Shown: positions 1-8,453, counted from the first letter of the stretch. The stretch: 10,933 nucleotides of DNA from Saprospirales bacterium (GCA_947461165.1 CANHJR010000016.1:1-10933), one strand, 5' to 3'. The notes: generated by a model not told the origin, from the letters alone. Numbers and translations: made by a program.

Positions 1-787
1 CAAAATTCATCCCATATACTCCAGCAATAAAGGTTAAGGGCAAGAAGAATGCAGAAAAAAGGGTAAGAATACGCATTACTTCGTTCGTTTTATAAGACGA
101 AATGGAAAGGTAAAAATTCAGTAAACTGTTGATGTCTTCATAGTTTTGACTTATGATCGCACTGAGCTTAGTGTGGAGATCTCTTAAATCATTTAACGCA
201 ATTCTGTCAGTAGTATCTAATCTAGATATTATTTCTCTGGACATCGTCAACAGAATATTTGCCGAGTGGGTCTTTCGCTTGATTACATATAAGTTCTTCA
301 TCATGGCTGGAGAAATAGTTTTAAGAAAAATTTTCTCTTCATACACGTCTATTTCCTTCATTAACTCGATTGCTGGCTTCTCAAAACTGTGAATGACATT
401 CCATAGACTTCTTACGACTATCGAAGTTGGATTCTCATAATTATTCGATTGGAATTTAACTTTTAAATCTTCTAAAAATTCTAATGGCAAGCGATGTACT
501 GTGATCAATATGTTTTTATTGTAAAAAAGCGCTAATTTCGTTGTTAGCTCTTGAATAGAATGAAATTCTCCTTTACTTCTTTCAACAAAGAATAGTCTAG
601 AAATAATGAAGGTGAAATTGTCAATGAGTTCTAGTTTTGGAAGATGGTCTGACTCCATGCAATCTCGCATAGAATAACGATGAATGCCATATTTTTCGCT
701 CACTTTTATTAGCTCTTCTTCTGTGGGAGCTGTTATGTCTATCCATTTAAAATTGGCATTAAGTATTTCAATTGATGTTGTAGCCAA
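1..787 (-). CDS. corA: CorA-family divalent cation (Mg2+/Co2+) channel, 3' end outside window
   Basis: CorA proteins are homopentameric inner-membrane channels that import Mg2+ and sometimes Co2+ or Ni2+. My reading of the minus strand gives 262 uninterrupted residues running off the left edge. The N-terminal part has the family's 'WIDI-x-PTEEEL' and 'MESDHLPKLE' stretches. A long charged helical region follows, then the first transmembrane helix ending in YGMNF, so the signature Gly-Met-Asn lies at about residues 259-261. The second membrane helix and the tail are outside the window. There is no ATG before the conserved N-terminus. The best start is TTG at 785-787 (Met-Ala-Thr-Thr-Ser...), since the nearest in-frame upstream stop is TGA at 845-847 and the first in-frame ATG would remove conserved sequence. 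The gene lies 152 nt downstream of the porP cluster on the same strand and is probably a separate function. Family confidence is high; the start is uncertain. Confidence 0.9.
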   Translation of the reverse strand, partial: MATTSIEILNANFKWIDITAPTEEELIKVSEKYGIHRYSMRDCMESDHLPKLELIDNFTFIISRLFFVERSKGEFHSIQELTTKLALFYNKNILITVHRLPLEFLEDLKVKFQSNNYENPTSIVVRSLWNVIHSFEKPAIELMKEIDVYEEKIFLKTISPAMMKNLYVIKRKTHSANILLTMSREIISRLDTTDRIALNDLRDLHTKLSAIISQNYEDINSLLNFYLSISSYKTNEVMRILTLFSAFFLPLTFIAGVYGMNF

Positions 788-821
788 AGAAAAATGGTTT
801 TTTTTGTAATAAGAATAATTG

Positions 822-856
822 CAATGAAATAGGCAAAAGCGTTGTCAATTTCATTG
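822..856. repeat. 9-bp perfect inverted repeat upstream of corA
   Basis: CAATGAAAT at 822-830 is repeated in inverted orientation as ATTTCATTG at 848-856, with a 17-nt spacer. It lies about 35 nt upstream of the proposed corA TTG start, so it could be an operator or a weak leader hairpin. It is A/T-rich with no T-run at the correct distance, so it is a poor terminator for the upstream porP gene. Chance occurrence in A/T-rich DNA is quite possible. Confidence 0.25.
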
Positions 857-939
857 TGGATATGAGATTTTTTGGAATAAAGGACACATTGATTAAATTG
901 AGGATTTTTGACTCTTTTTAAAATATGTGGGAAGCCTAT

Positions 940-1947
940 CTATAGTCTAGGACAACCGCTTCTTCGAGTGTCTCGTTGAAAACATCCATAATAATTGATA
1001 GACAATTCTGGTGATCCTATAGCATTGAGATTGCGAGCGACTCCACCAGTATGGATATCATAACTAAAGGCTAGAGACATTTTGCCTATATCCAGCCTCA
1101 AAGCTGCTGCAATTGCATCTTGACTCTTATACCAAAGGCCAAGGTAGCCAATTGTTGGGTCCGTCGTTTCGGATCCTGCACTCAAATATGTGCCGGCATA
1201 AGTGCCGATATTATAGTTTGCAAGCTGTTGATATTGAACATAAACCGAAGGCAAAAAAACATAGTTTCCATGGAGAAAATTGCCCCCTGCATGAAAATTA
1301 AATCGGACAGGTAGTTTATACTCGTCATTAGTAAATGACACATTTGGGTTCAAAAGATGGAGAATGGATGAACCGAAATACATGTTCGAATTGTCATTTG
1401 GATTTAGCGTAAGCAAAGCTCCAAATCCTAGTTCAGGATACCATTTGGACTCATTAGTTATCGTTTCTTTGGTTCCTCCTACAAATCTACCAAAATCATC
1501 TAATTGGTCACCAAAAACCAGACTCGATGCGTTAACGCCCCTTTGACCAGCCCCAGCTTGAATACCCAAGGAAAGAAAATTGTTGGCCTCTTTTCCAAAT
1601 CGAATATGATATGCTAAATTGCCCACCATCATCAAATTGGTGAATGAGCCGACACTCGCCTTATCATACGAGAGCATAGCGCCAGCGCCCCATAGGTTTA
1701 TTTGATCATCTATATTGTTATTGATATTTACATCTCCTGCGAGAGTTGCTGACTGGTATGATTTGACATTATTGATCCCCGACCATTGGCTTCTTCCAAT
1801 TGCGGAAAAGCGGTAGTTGCAAGAATTATTACCAGCAAAAGCAGGATTTAGTGCCAATGGCATGGCATTGAACTGAGAATATATGAGATCTTGCGCTTGA
1901 ATTTGGAGGGTAAAAAACGCTGATATCAGTAAAATATAATTTTTCAT
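940..1947 (-). CDS. PorP/SprF family type IX secretion system membrane protein (pair 2 partner)
   Basis: This 335-residue protein belongs to the PorP/SprF family, outer-membrane beta-barrel proteins tied to the T9SS. Family members are needed for secretion or surface attachment of cognate type B cargo, as SprF is for SprB. Residues 1-19 form a signal peptide (hydrophobic core, then QAQ). The mature start carries the family pattern 'DLIYSQF...LNPAFAG' (residues 20-39), followed by a Tyr-Arg...Gln-Trp stretch. The remainder alternates short beta-strand-like segments ('YLGLWYKS', 'MSLAFSYDIHTGG') typical of a barrel. It ends in Cys-Pro-Arg-Leu, close to the Cys-Pro-Arg-Phe ending I recall as frequent in this family. 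It is the last gene of the four-gene cluster, 33 nt after the type B cargo gene and presumably its partner. I see no clear terminator after its stop. Its exact paralogue (porP, sprF or other) cannot be decided. Confidence 0.9.
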   Translation of the reverse strand: MKNYILLISAFFTLQIQAQDLIYSQFNAMPLALNPAFAGNNSCNYRFSAIGRSQWSGINNVKSYQSATLAGDVNINNNIDDQINLWGAGAMLSYDKASVGSFTNLMMVGNLAYHIRFGKEANNFLSLGIQAGAGQRGVNASSLVFGDQLDDFGRFVGGTKETITNESKWYPELGFGALLTLNPNDNSNMYFGSSILHLLNPNVSFTNDEYKLPVRFNFHAGGNFLHGNYVFLPSVYVQYQQLANYNIGTYAGTYLSAGSETTDPTIGYLGLWYKSQDAIAAALRLDIGKMSLAFSYDIHTGGVARNLNAIGSPELSINYYGCFQRDTRRSGCPRL

Positions 1948-1980
1948 TCGATTTCTTAAGGTCTTTAAGTTGGTGGTTTA

Positions 1981-3639
1981 TTATCTTATCAGATTGATTT
2001 CTCCTTGAAAATTTAAAGTTTGTCCGTTCAAGCAGGTCGCAGATATATTATAAACATACATGCCCGGTGGTAGGTCCTCTCCGGCATTGTTTAATTTTCC
2101 ATTCCAACCATTGAGTGGGTTGTTCGGTGCTACATTGCTTACATTAAAAACTCGATTGCCCCATCTATTGTATATATCCATCGCGATGACATTATTGAGC
2201 AATCTGGATTTAACATAGAATTCATTGTTGATGTTGTCGCCATTCGGTGTGAAAGCAGATGGAATTTTGAGTGAATCAATAGTACAAGCCAAATCTACCT
2301 TGAGAAAAATGGAGTCCTCAATCTGACAAGGAAAACTAAACATACTATAAAAAACCTGGACTTTGTACATTGTAGAAATCTGCGGAGATGCACCCGTCGA
2401 ATCACATGTGCTGCAAGTTATGGAATTGCTTGGTGTCCATTTTAGACTGTCAAAGACCGCATTTGGTTTTACTTGCAATATGGATTGATCTCCACGCAAT
2501 ATATTGTTTGGTGTCAAGCTCAAAGGTATTAGCATAGGCTGGACAACGTTGATTTTTATGTCTTTACCTGTTTTTGGACAATTTTTTGTTTTCCCATAAA
2601 CGGTGTATGTATACGTGTTTTTTGGCGTAAATAATACGATGGAATCTCCACTAATTCTATTCATCCATAGTTCAGAGCTATAGAATATGGTGTCTGACCC
2701 TAATGTTTTTAACTCCACACTCTCACCAAAGCATATCGTGGTATCTTTTTTTAATGATAACACTAATTCCGGTGTGGTATCCACTGCAGCTATCAAGGAA
2801 TCTGTGACGATACAACCGGTTGCCGTTGTTCCCGTAAGAAATACTTTTTGTGGACCAGCCTTATTCCAAGTATAGGTGAAATTGACTCCTGAACCGGATC
2901 GAGGAAGTGGGTGAGATACACTGTCAAAAAACAACCAATCCCATTTTACAAATTGACCAATGTTTGTCGTTCGGTTTTCATAAACTACTGCAGAATCCTT
3001 GCAAGACAGGTTTATCGGTTCAAATTTAATCTTAGGATATGGAAGAATGGTAATCACAATGGATGCTGTATCTTGACAACCATTAAGGTCTGAAACGGTG
3101 TATATGGTATTGTATTTTTTAATGATTGAATAATTATAAACTATCGGTGTACCATCTACAAATAATGAACTTGGACTTCCATCTGCAAGGTTAAGGTTGT
3201 AGTTGACAATACTGCTTACGCCTGCAGTGTTGGATGCCGTAAATGTAATCGGGACTCCTGGACATGTGATAGGTCGATCCACAGAATAGCCTGCTGTTGG
3301 GGACTTGACAACTAAGATTGGATTAGGAATTGTATAAGTCACAGTGCTATTATCACTATAGGTGAGGGTCATAGACGGCGATACTAATCCAACGGATAAA
3401 TAACTATGAAATACGGAATCTACGGTTGTTAAGGTTGGTCCACCTGCGCTCAATGGATCTGCAAAGTTCCAACTTCTGCTCACGATAGTCAGTCCTGAAG
3501 GCGGCGTTGAAGTGTCTTTGAATAGATATGGAGAGCCCGTACAGGCAGTATCTCTGAGTACTTGAAATCCTATGGCATAAGAGTCTGCACCATGGACGAG
3601 AATCATTATAGTAAGTAAATATTTCAAAAATGGTTTCAT
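1981..3639 (-). CDS. Secreted PKD/Ig-like multidomain protein with C-terminal T9SS type B (CHU_C) sorting domain
   Basis: This 552-residue protein is predicted to be exported by Sec and then by the T9SS to the cell surface or medium. Residues 1-22 are a signal peptide (cleavage near Ser-Tyr-Ala). Roughly 24-112, 113-198 and 199-287 are PKD-like beta domains. Residues about 288-367 are an Ig-like domain with Cys303 and Cys354. Residues about 368-450 contain the 'W-x-P...C-x-x-C...YKV' type module common in these proteins (Cys409, Cys412). The C-terminus from residue 459 is a classic type B sorting domain: 'FTPNGD' at 463-468, 'NRWGNRVF' at 491-498, 'GWNG' at 511-514 and a terminal 'GEINLIR'. 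No enzymatic domain is visible, so an adhesin or structural role is an inference. It lies 36 nt after the first porP gene and 33 nt before the second, which suggests co-transcription with both. Confidence 0.88.
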   Translation of the reverse strand: MKPFLKYLLTIMILVHGADSYAIGFQVLRDTACTGSPYLFKDTSTPPSGLTIVSRSWNFADPLSAGGPTLTTVDSVFHSYLSVGLVSPSMTLTYSDNSTVTYTIPNPILVVKSPTAGYSVDRPITCPGVPITFTASNTAGVSSIVNYNLNLADGSPSSLFVDGTPIVYNYSIIKKYNTIYTVSDLNGCQDTASIVITILPYPKIKFEPINLSCKDSAVVYENRTTNIGQFVKWDWLFFDSVSHPLPRSGSGVNFTYTWNKAGPQKVFLTGTTATGCIVTDSLIAAVDTTPELVLSLKKDTTICFGESVELKTLGSDTIFYSSELWMNRISGDSIVLFTPKNTYTYTVYGKTKNCPKTGKDIKINVVQPMLIPLSLTPNNILRGDQSILQVKPNAVFDSLKWTPSNSITCSTCDSTGASPQISTMYKVQVFYSMFSFPCQIEDSIFLKVDLACTIDSLKIPSAFTPNGDNINNEFYVKSRLLNNVIAMDIYNRWGNRVFNVSNVAPNNPLNGWNGKLNNAGEDLPPGMYVYNISATCLNGQTLNFQGEINLIR

Positions 3640-3675
3640 TTCTTATTATTTTGTATTATTTGTCCTTAAAATCAA

Positions 3676-4668
3676 CTAGAAACTTTTCATGTCGGGACAT
3701 TCAGCACGAGACTTGATTGCTCGAGTGACTAGGCCTATATATCCAACTGTAAATTCAAGTGCGCCATAGCCTCCAGTTGATTGACTCAGCTCATTCAAGT
3801 TGTGGTCGTAGCTTAGTCCTAGCATCAAGCCCTTGTTTTCATATCGTATCGTTCCGATAATTGCATCATAGGTGCTATTGCTCAATCTTGAAGAGATTCC
3901 AACCTGAATATTTGTTTTGTCCGTGTAGTAATTTCTCATAAGCATTTGTGCGGAGACACCTAGATTTGTTTGTGAGCTGGTGGCTTGCTTGGCATGAAGC
4001 ACTGTTGGTAGCAGAAATAGTTTGTCAGTCACTCGAAGTCTAGCGGATGAATACACAATAATTCTTTTGGCCGTGGTTTCATTGCTGTTGAAAATCGAAG
4101 TTCGATCAGAGACCAAGTGATCCACTGACCCCCCAACAAAAACATTGGCAAAGCTGGGGAAGATAACCTGGTAATTAAGTCCTAACCCAGCATTAGGTGC
4201 GAAAATATTTGCAAATTGCGGTGTTTCTGGAGTGCCAGGATTGACAAATGTGAAGTCGGTATTCACCTGTCGCAATTCCATACCTGCATTGGCACCAATT
4301 GACAAGAAGTGGGCTAGTTCACCATAGCCTAATCTTTTTGTAAAGCTGGCATTGAGTCGTGCGAGATTATTGCTGACTCTGCTAAATTGTTGATCTCGAT
4401 ATGCGCACATTCCTAAGGCAAAATAATCCTTCTCTGGATCATTGTCACCAAATTTGACATCACCATTGACTCCGAATGTATTAATTCCACCTGCAACTGG
4501 CGCCCATTGATTTCGAAAATGAGCATTGATTCTGTAGCTACCATCAAAGAAGCCTGTCAATGCTGGATTGAGATAAGGCTGACTTGCGAAGTATTGCGAA
4601 AAGATAAAGTCTTGACTATTTGCAATATATGAGCTGCTAAGAAACAATATGAATATTGATTTTTTCAT
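3676..4668 (-). CDS. PorP/SprF family type IX secretion system membrane protein (pair 1 partner)
   Basis: A 330-residue PorP/SprF-family outer-membrane protein, paralogous to the one at 940-1947. Residues 1-18 or so are a signal peptide (KK followed by a hydrophobic run, ending Ala-Asn-Ser). The family pattern 'DFIFSQYF...LNPALTG' falls at residues 20-39, the same positions as in the other copy, and a Tyr-Arg...Arg-x-Gln-Trp stretch follows. Later beta-strand-like segments ('GLMLGLSYDHNL', 'GALEFTVGYIG') support a barrel. It ends in 'AECPDMKSF', so the Cys-Pro near the C-terminus is kept but the end is longer than in the other copy. It starts 21 nt after the SprB-repeat cargo gene and is the likely partner for that cargo. 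The two paralogues share family motifs but look strongly diverged, so they are not a recent duplication. Confidence 0.9.
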   Translation of the reverse strand: MKKSIFILFLSSSYIANSQDFIFSQYFASQPYLNPALTGFFDGSYRINAHFRNQWAPVAGGINTFGVNGDVKFGDNDPEKDYFALGMCAYRDQQFSRVSNNLARLNASFTKRLGYGELAHFLSIGANAGMELRQVNTDFTFVNPGTPETPQFANIFAPNAGLGLNYQVIFPSFANVFVGGSVDHLVSDRTSIFNSNETTAKRIIVYSSARLRVTDKLFLLPTVLHAKQATSSQTNLGVSAQMLMRNYYTDKTNIQVGISSRLSNSTYDAIIGTIRYENKGLMLGLSYDHNLNELSQSTGGYGALEFTVGYIGLVTRAIKSRAECPDMKSF

Positions 4669-4689
4669 TGTTGATCTTTGATTATTTAA

Positions 4690-6261
4690 TTATTTTTCTA
4701 GTAGAATGGTGCCGCTAATGACCTGTTTTTCAAACTGTTGTTTCACCGTGGTATATCGCAAAACGTATGGATATACACCATTCGGTAATACTTCACCTTT
4801 TATATGCTCTCCTCTCCAAATAAACTTAGGATCATAGGCTTCATATACACGATTACCCCATCTATCAAACACAATAAATTCAAAGGTTTCTATCGTATTG
4901 TCTTCACCACGCAGCTTATACTCATCATTTCTGCCGTCTCCATTGGGCGAGAATACATCGGGAATGATAATTGTACTCAATTTTGCAGGAATAACTCTCA
5001 CCTCGATGGTTGCTGAGGTTTCACATTTAGGGCCATAATTGGCATTGACGGTATAATATGTCGTTGTGTCTGGTTCGATTCGCACTCTGTTGTTTGCACC
5101 TATAACCAAGTTGTCCTTTGGACTCGAAGACCAAACGATATTATATAATCCTACAGGCTTGTCTATTGATATCCATGTTGTTAGTCCTTTGACAAAATCA
5201 TTTCTATCAGGAACGAGATTAATGATCTTTTCTTCAAATAATTGCACTTGCTTATAGCTAGTGTCCGCACAACCTGAAGCATCCGTCACAATAAGTTGGT
5301 ATCTACCTGAATCTGTGATTGCACGGGTTTTGGTGGTTAATCCATTGTCCCAGCTAAATGATAGTTGAGTGCTATCGCCCGCTAGTACCACTGCGCGGAG
5401 AGAACCAATTCCTGGGATTTTACATACGGTGTCTGTTCCAACTATCGTGGCTTTTGGTGGTGGATTTTGCACTATGTTAATATTGCTGATAACCAATGGG
5501 TAGCATTTGAGCGTATCCTCAAATGTACAGGTATAGGAGCCTGCTCCGAGACTATCTAGTGGCATATCAAATGTATCCTGTCCTGGTCGTGTCCATTTGA
5601 AGGTGATCGGCTCATGGCGACCCACCACATTTATTTCAATGGTACCATTTGGATTGGCACAGCTAGTAGGGGTAATGATTGTATCTATGGCTCGCATTTT
5701 TCCTTTAATTTCATTTACCGTCATGCCTGTGAGCTCAAATGGGCAATTGGTATTGTCGGTAATGGTAACCTTGTAGGTTCCAACTCCGAGTCCTTCTGCT
5801 ATCGAATCATTCTCCGATGAGTTTGGGCTCCATCTGTAGGTAAATGGTCGTTGTGCATTCGCCAGTATAAGTGTTATTTTGCCGTTCTTGGATGTGTCGC
5901 ATCGCGTACTATCCGAGAAGTATGTTGCACTGAGTGTGTTTGGGTTCGGAATAAGAACATCCGCTGTGGAGTCAATACACCCGTTTGCAAGATCTGTAGC
6001 TACTATTTTATATGTTCCTGGTTGTAATCCGTTGAAGCTGCTTTGATTTCCAAGAGTAGTACCAAGAAGCACTCCATTGAGGTATAATTGAAATTTAGCA
6101 CCGTTTGATGGGGCAGGAGTCAATGCATACGAAATCGTACCATTGCTGCCGCAGGAGGGTTGAATAACAGTAGAAGTCACCTTGAGTGTGCAAGCTGAGA
6201 GAAAGTATTGGGTCGGATTTGCTATGAAAAGAGCAAGAATGATAAGTAAGCGATTGTTCAT
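4690..6261 (-). CDS. SprB-repeat surface protein with C-terminal T9SS type B (CHU_C) sorting domain
   Basis: This 523-residue protein is the first gene of the four-gene cluster. The N-terminus is a hydrophobic signal peptide ending Leu-Ser-Ala-Cys (residues 21-24), which could be a lipobox or an ordinary signal peptide followed by a cysteine. Residues about 25-340 hold four SprB-like repeats with a period near 79 residues, each ending in a Gly-x-Tyr...Asp...Cys segment. An Ig-like region follows (about 341-428). The type B sorting domain starts near 432, with 'FSPNGDGRND' at 437-446, 'DRWGNRVY' at 466-473 and a final 'ISGTILLEK'. SprB of Flavobacterium is a giant mobile gliding adhesin; this protein is far shorter, so it is better called an SprB-repeat protein than SprB. 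A surface adhesin role is an inference. The porP partner follows after 21 nt. Confidence 0.88.
   Translation of the reverse strand: MNNRLLIILALFIANPTQYFLSACTLKVTSTVIQPSCGSNGTISYALTPAPSNGAKFQLYLNGVLLGTTLGNQSSFNGLQPGTYKIVATDLANGCIDSTADVLIPNPNTLSATYFSDSTRCDTSKNGKITLILANAQRPFTYRWSPNSSENDSIAEGLGVGTYKVTITDNTNCPFELTGMTVNEIKGKMRAIDTIITPTSCANPNGTIEINVVGRHEPITFKWTRPGQDTFDMPLDSLGAGSYTCTFEDTLKCYPLVISNINIVQNPPPKATIVGTDTVCKIPGIGSLRAVVLAGDSTQLSFSWDNGLTTKTRAITDSGRYQLIVTDASGCADTSYKQVQLFEEKIINLVPDRNDFVKGLTTWISIDKPVGLYNIVWSSSPKDNLVIGANNRVRIEPDTTTYYTVNANYGPKCETSATIEVRVIPAKLSTIIIPDVFSPNGDGRNDEYKLRGEDNTIETFEFIVFDRWGNRVYEAYDPKFIWRGEHIKGEVLPNGVYPYVLRYTTVKQQFEKQVISGTILLEK
5242..6189 (-). repeat. Four SprB-like repeats with paired cysteines, period about 79 residues
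   Basis: Within the 523-residue cargo protein the motif Gly-(Thr/Ser/Arg)-Tyr recurs at residues 82, 161, 241 and 319 (spacings 79, 80 and 78). A cysteine follows each, at 95, 173, 253 and 331. An earlier cysteine lies in each unit at 37, 121, 201 and 280. The regular pairing suggests one disulfide per Ig-like repeat. The repeats are diverged at residue level, so this is an old protein-level repeat rather than a DNA tandem repeat. The fourth unit is the weakest match. Confidence 0.7.
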
Positions 6262-6303
6262 CTGGTTTTGTTGTTTTCTGATTCAGACTATGATTGCAAC
6301 GAC

Positions 6304-6336
6304 CAAAATTACAAAAAATTTCATCACTATTGACAA
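6304..6336 (-). promoter_or_regulatory. Predicted Bacteroidota-type promoter for the PorP/type B cargo cluster
   Basis: On the minus strand TAATTTTG (6304-6311) matches the Bacteroidota -7 consensus TAnnTTTG exactly. A TTG lies 22 nt upstream (6334-6336), within the spacing known for these promoters. Transcription would begin only about 35 nt before the first ATG of the SprB-repeat gene. No equally good match occurs in the short gaps between the four genes, which favours a single transcript from here. The call rests on consensus alone. Confidence 0.55.
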
Positions 6337-6525
6337 TTTATTAACGTTTTTAGTGTATAAAAGCATAAAAATAGACCATAATGGCAGATTGTTTGAAGTT
6401 GATTCGGCGAAAACAAGACTTTTTGTCGGTAATTTCGTCAATTTAACTCAGAAAATCACTTGGTATAAGTCTTGAAGGTAGAATTGTATTAACATGATAA
6501 TTCAAATTAAAAATTAAATAAAACA

Positions 6526-8424
6526 ATGGGAAAAATTATAGGTATTGACCTAGGTACAACAAATTCATGTGTCTCGGTTATAGAAGGAAACGAACCAGTC
6601 GTCATAGCGAATGACGAAGGGCGAAGAACAACGCCATCGGTAATCGGGTTTTTGGAAAACGGAGAGCGCAAAGTTGGTGATCCAGCTAAGCGTCAGGCAA
6701 TTACAAATCCTACGAAGACACTATATAGCGTCAAAAGATTTATGGGAAGTCGTTTTTCAGAAATGGAAAAGGAAGCTTCTAAAATGCCATACAAAGTGTT
6801 AAAAGGAGATAACGACACGATTAAAATTGATATTGATGGTCGACAGTATTCTCCTCAAGAGATTGCCGCTATGGTGCTACAAAAAATGAAAAAATCTGCT
6901 GAAGATTTTTTAGGAACGGAGGTGACAGAGGCCGTTATTACGGTGCCTGCATACTTTAATGATAGTCAGAGACAAGCGACCAAGGAAGCCGGTGAAATCG
7001 CAGGTCTTAAGGTCATGCGAATTGTAAATGAACCAACTGCTGCTGCTTTAGCCTATGGCTTAGATAAGAAAGACAAAGATATGAAAATCGCGGTATTCGA
7101 TCTTGGTGGCGGTACATTTGATGTTTCTGTTCTAGATCTTGGTGGCGGTGTCTTTGAGGTGAAATCTACCAATGGTGATACCACGCTAGGTGGTGACGAT
7201 TTTGATCAGGTAATCATCGACTGGTTAGCTGATGAGTTCAAAACATCAGACAATTTTGATCTTAGAAAAGATCCAATGGCATTGCAAAGATTAAAGGAGG
7301 CAGCAGAAAAAGCAAAAATTGAATTGTCGGGTACCAGTGAGGCAGAGATTAATTTGCCATATATTACTGCTGTCGATGGTGTGCCAAAGCACTTAGTCAA
7401 AAAGCTAACAAGAGCCAAATTTGAGCAACTAGCCGATAGTTTATTTCAAAGAACTTTAGGGCCTTGTAAGCAAGCCTTGATAGATGCCAATATGTCTACA
7501 GCAGATATCGATGAGGTAATCCTTGTCGGTGGATCAACTCGTATCCCTAAAGTCGTCGAAATGGTAGAGCAGTTTTTTGGTAAGAAGCCATCGAAGGGAG
7601 TGAATCCAGATGAGGTTGTCGCTATGGGTGCTGCGATACAAGGCGGAATCATTAGTGGGGATGTCACCGATGATATCGTTTTGGTCGATGTGACTCCACT
7701 TTCGTTAGGTATTGAAACAATGGGTTCTGTTATGACGAGAATTATTGATGCCAATACAACCATTCCTACAAAAAAATCACAAGTATTTACCACAGCAGTG
7801 GACAATCAGCCATCTGTCGAAATTCATATCCTTCAGGGAGAGCGAACCAAGGCTGCGGACAATAAATCGTTGGGTAAATTTCACTTGGATTCGATTCCTC
7901 CAGCTCAGCGTGGAACACCGCAGATTGAAGTGACTTTTGATATTGATGCCAATGGAATTGTAAAAGTTTCTGCCAAGGACAAAGGAACTGGCAAGGAACA
8001 AAGTATTCGTATCGAAGCATCTTCGTCACTTTCCAAAGATGAAATAGAACGCATGAGGGCAGAGGCCAAGGCCAATGAAGAGTCAGATAAAAAAGAGCGT
8101 GAGCGCATCGAAACGATGAACGCTGCCGATAGTCTTGTGTTCCAAACCGAAAAGCAATTGACAGAATTTGGTGATAAGATATCAGCTGACAAAAAAGCGA
8201 CAATAGAATCAGCAAAAGATGCATTGAAATCTGCTGTGGATCAGAAAGATTTTGATGCGGTAGAAGGTCTCACGAAGGCACTCAACGATGCATGGGCTGC
8301 TGCTAGTGAAGATATGGCAAAAGCACAGCAGGCAAGTGGCGCAGAGCAAGCAGCCAACGATGGCGGTGGGCAGTCTGATGTTGGCACTGAAGCAGAAGAT
8401 GTAGAATTTGAGGAGGTAAAATAG
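6526..8424 (+). CDS. dnaK: Molecular chaperone DnaK (Hsp70)
   Basis: DnaK is the cytoplasmic ATP-dependent Hsp70 that binds exposed hydrophobic segments of unfolded proteins, cycling with DnaJ and GrpE. The 632 residues match the usual length (E. coli 638). The N-terminal actin-like ATPase shows '[10 protein letters not shown]' (5-14), Lys70, '[10 protein letters not shown]' (192-201, with the phosphate-contacting Thr197) and 'GGSTRIPKV' (335-343). The interdomain linker is 'VLVDVTP' (385-391). A beta-sandwich substrate-binding domain follows to about 505, then the helical lid, a disordered Gly/Ala/Gln tail and the C-terminal 'EEVK'. The ATG is chosen because the conserved Met-Gly-Lys-Ile-Ile-Gly start follows at once; upstream is an A-rich stretch with no Shine-Dalgarno. 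Neither grpE nor dnaJ is adjacent, and no CIRCE operator is seen in the 264-nt upstream gap. A strong hairpin terminator lies 29 nt after the stop. Confidence 0.98.
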   Translation: MGKIIGIDLGTTNSCVSVIEGNEPVVIANDEGRRTTPSVIGFLENGERKVGDPAKRQAITNPTKTLYSVKRFMGSRFSEMEKEASKMPYKVLKGDNDTIKIDIDGRQYSPQEIAAMVLQKMKKSAEDFLGTEVTEAVITVPAYFNDSQRQATKEAGEIAGLKVMRIVNEPTAAALAYGLDKKDKDMKIAVFDLGGGTFDVSVLDLGGGVFEVKSTNGDTTLGGDDFDQVIIDWLADEFKTSDNFDLRKDPMALQRLKEAAEKAKIELSGTSEAEINLPYITAVDGVPKHLVKKLTRAKFEQLADSLFQRTLGPCKQALIDANMSTADIDEVILVGGSTRIPKVVEMVEQFFGKKPSKGVNPDEVVAMGAAIQGGIISGDVTDDIVLVDVTPLSLGIETMGSVMTRIIDANTTIPTKKSQVFTTAVDNQPSVEIHILQGERTKAADNKSLGKFHLDSIPPAQRGTPQIEVTFDIDANGIVKVSAKDKGTGKEQSIRIEASSSLSKDEIERMRAEAKANEESDKKERERIETMNAADSLVFQTEKQLTEFGDKISADKKATIESAKDALKSAVDQKDFDAVEGLTKALNDAWAAASEDMAKAQQASGAEQAANDGGGQSDVGTEAEDVEFEEVK

Positions 8425-8453
8425 TTTTCAATTTCTCAAATCAATGTAATGAC

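Noticed and set aside
153..392. 79-aa plus-strand frame near the left end
   Set aside because: It is opposite the CorA coding sequence, which has clear family motifs on the minus strand.
788..939. Terminator after the last porP gene
   Set aside because: The only inverted repeat in the gap (822-856) lacks a suitable T-run and is weak and A/T-rich, so I could not support a terminator call.
6330..6361. TTGACA...TATAAA as a sigma70-like promoter for dnaK
   Set aside because: The spacer is 20 nt, longer than normal for that type, and Bacteroidota use a different -7 element (TAnnTTTG), which is absent at the right place. It is noted only as a weak possibility.
6182..6475. 97-aa plus-strand frame crossing the start of the SprB-repeat gene and the dnaK leader
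   Set aside because: It overlaps the signal-peptide coding region of a real gene on the other strand, has no recognisable domain, and covers the promoter region.
7446..7805. 119-aa open frame antisense to dnaK (and a second one at 7787-8224)
   Set aside because: They lie wholly inside a certain dnaK. Long antisense frames opposite Hsp70 genes are a known by-product of its codon bias and have misled annotation before. No motif is seen.
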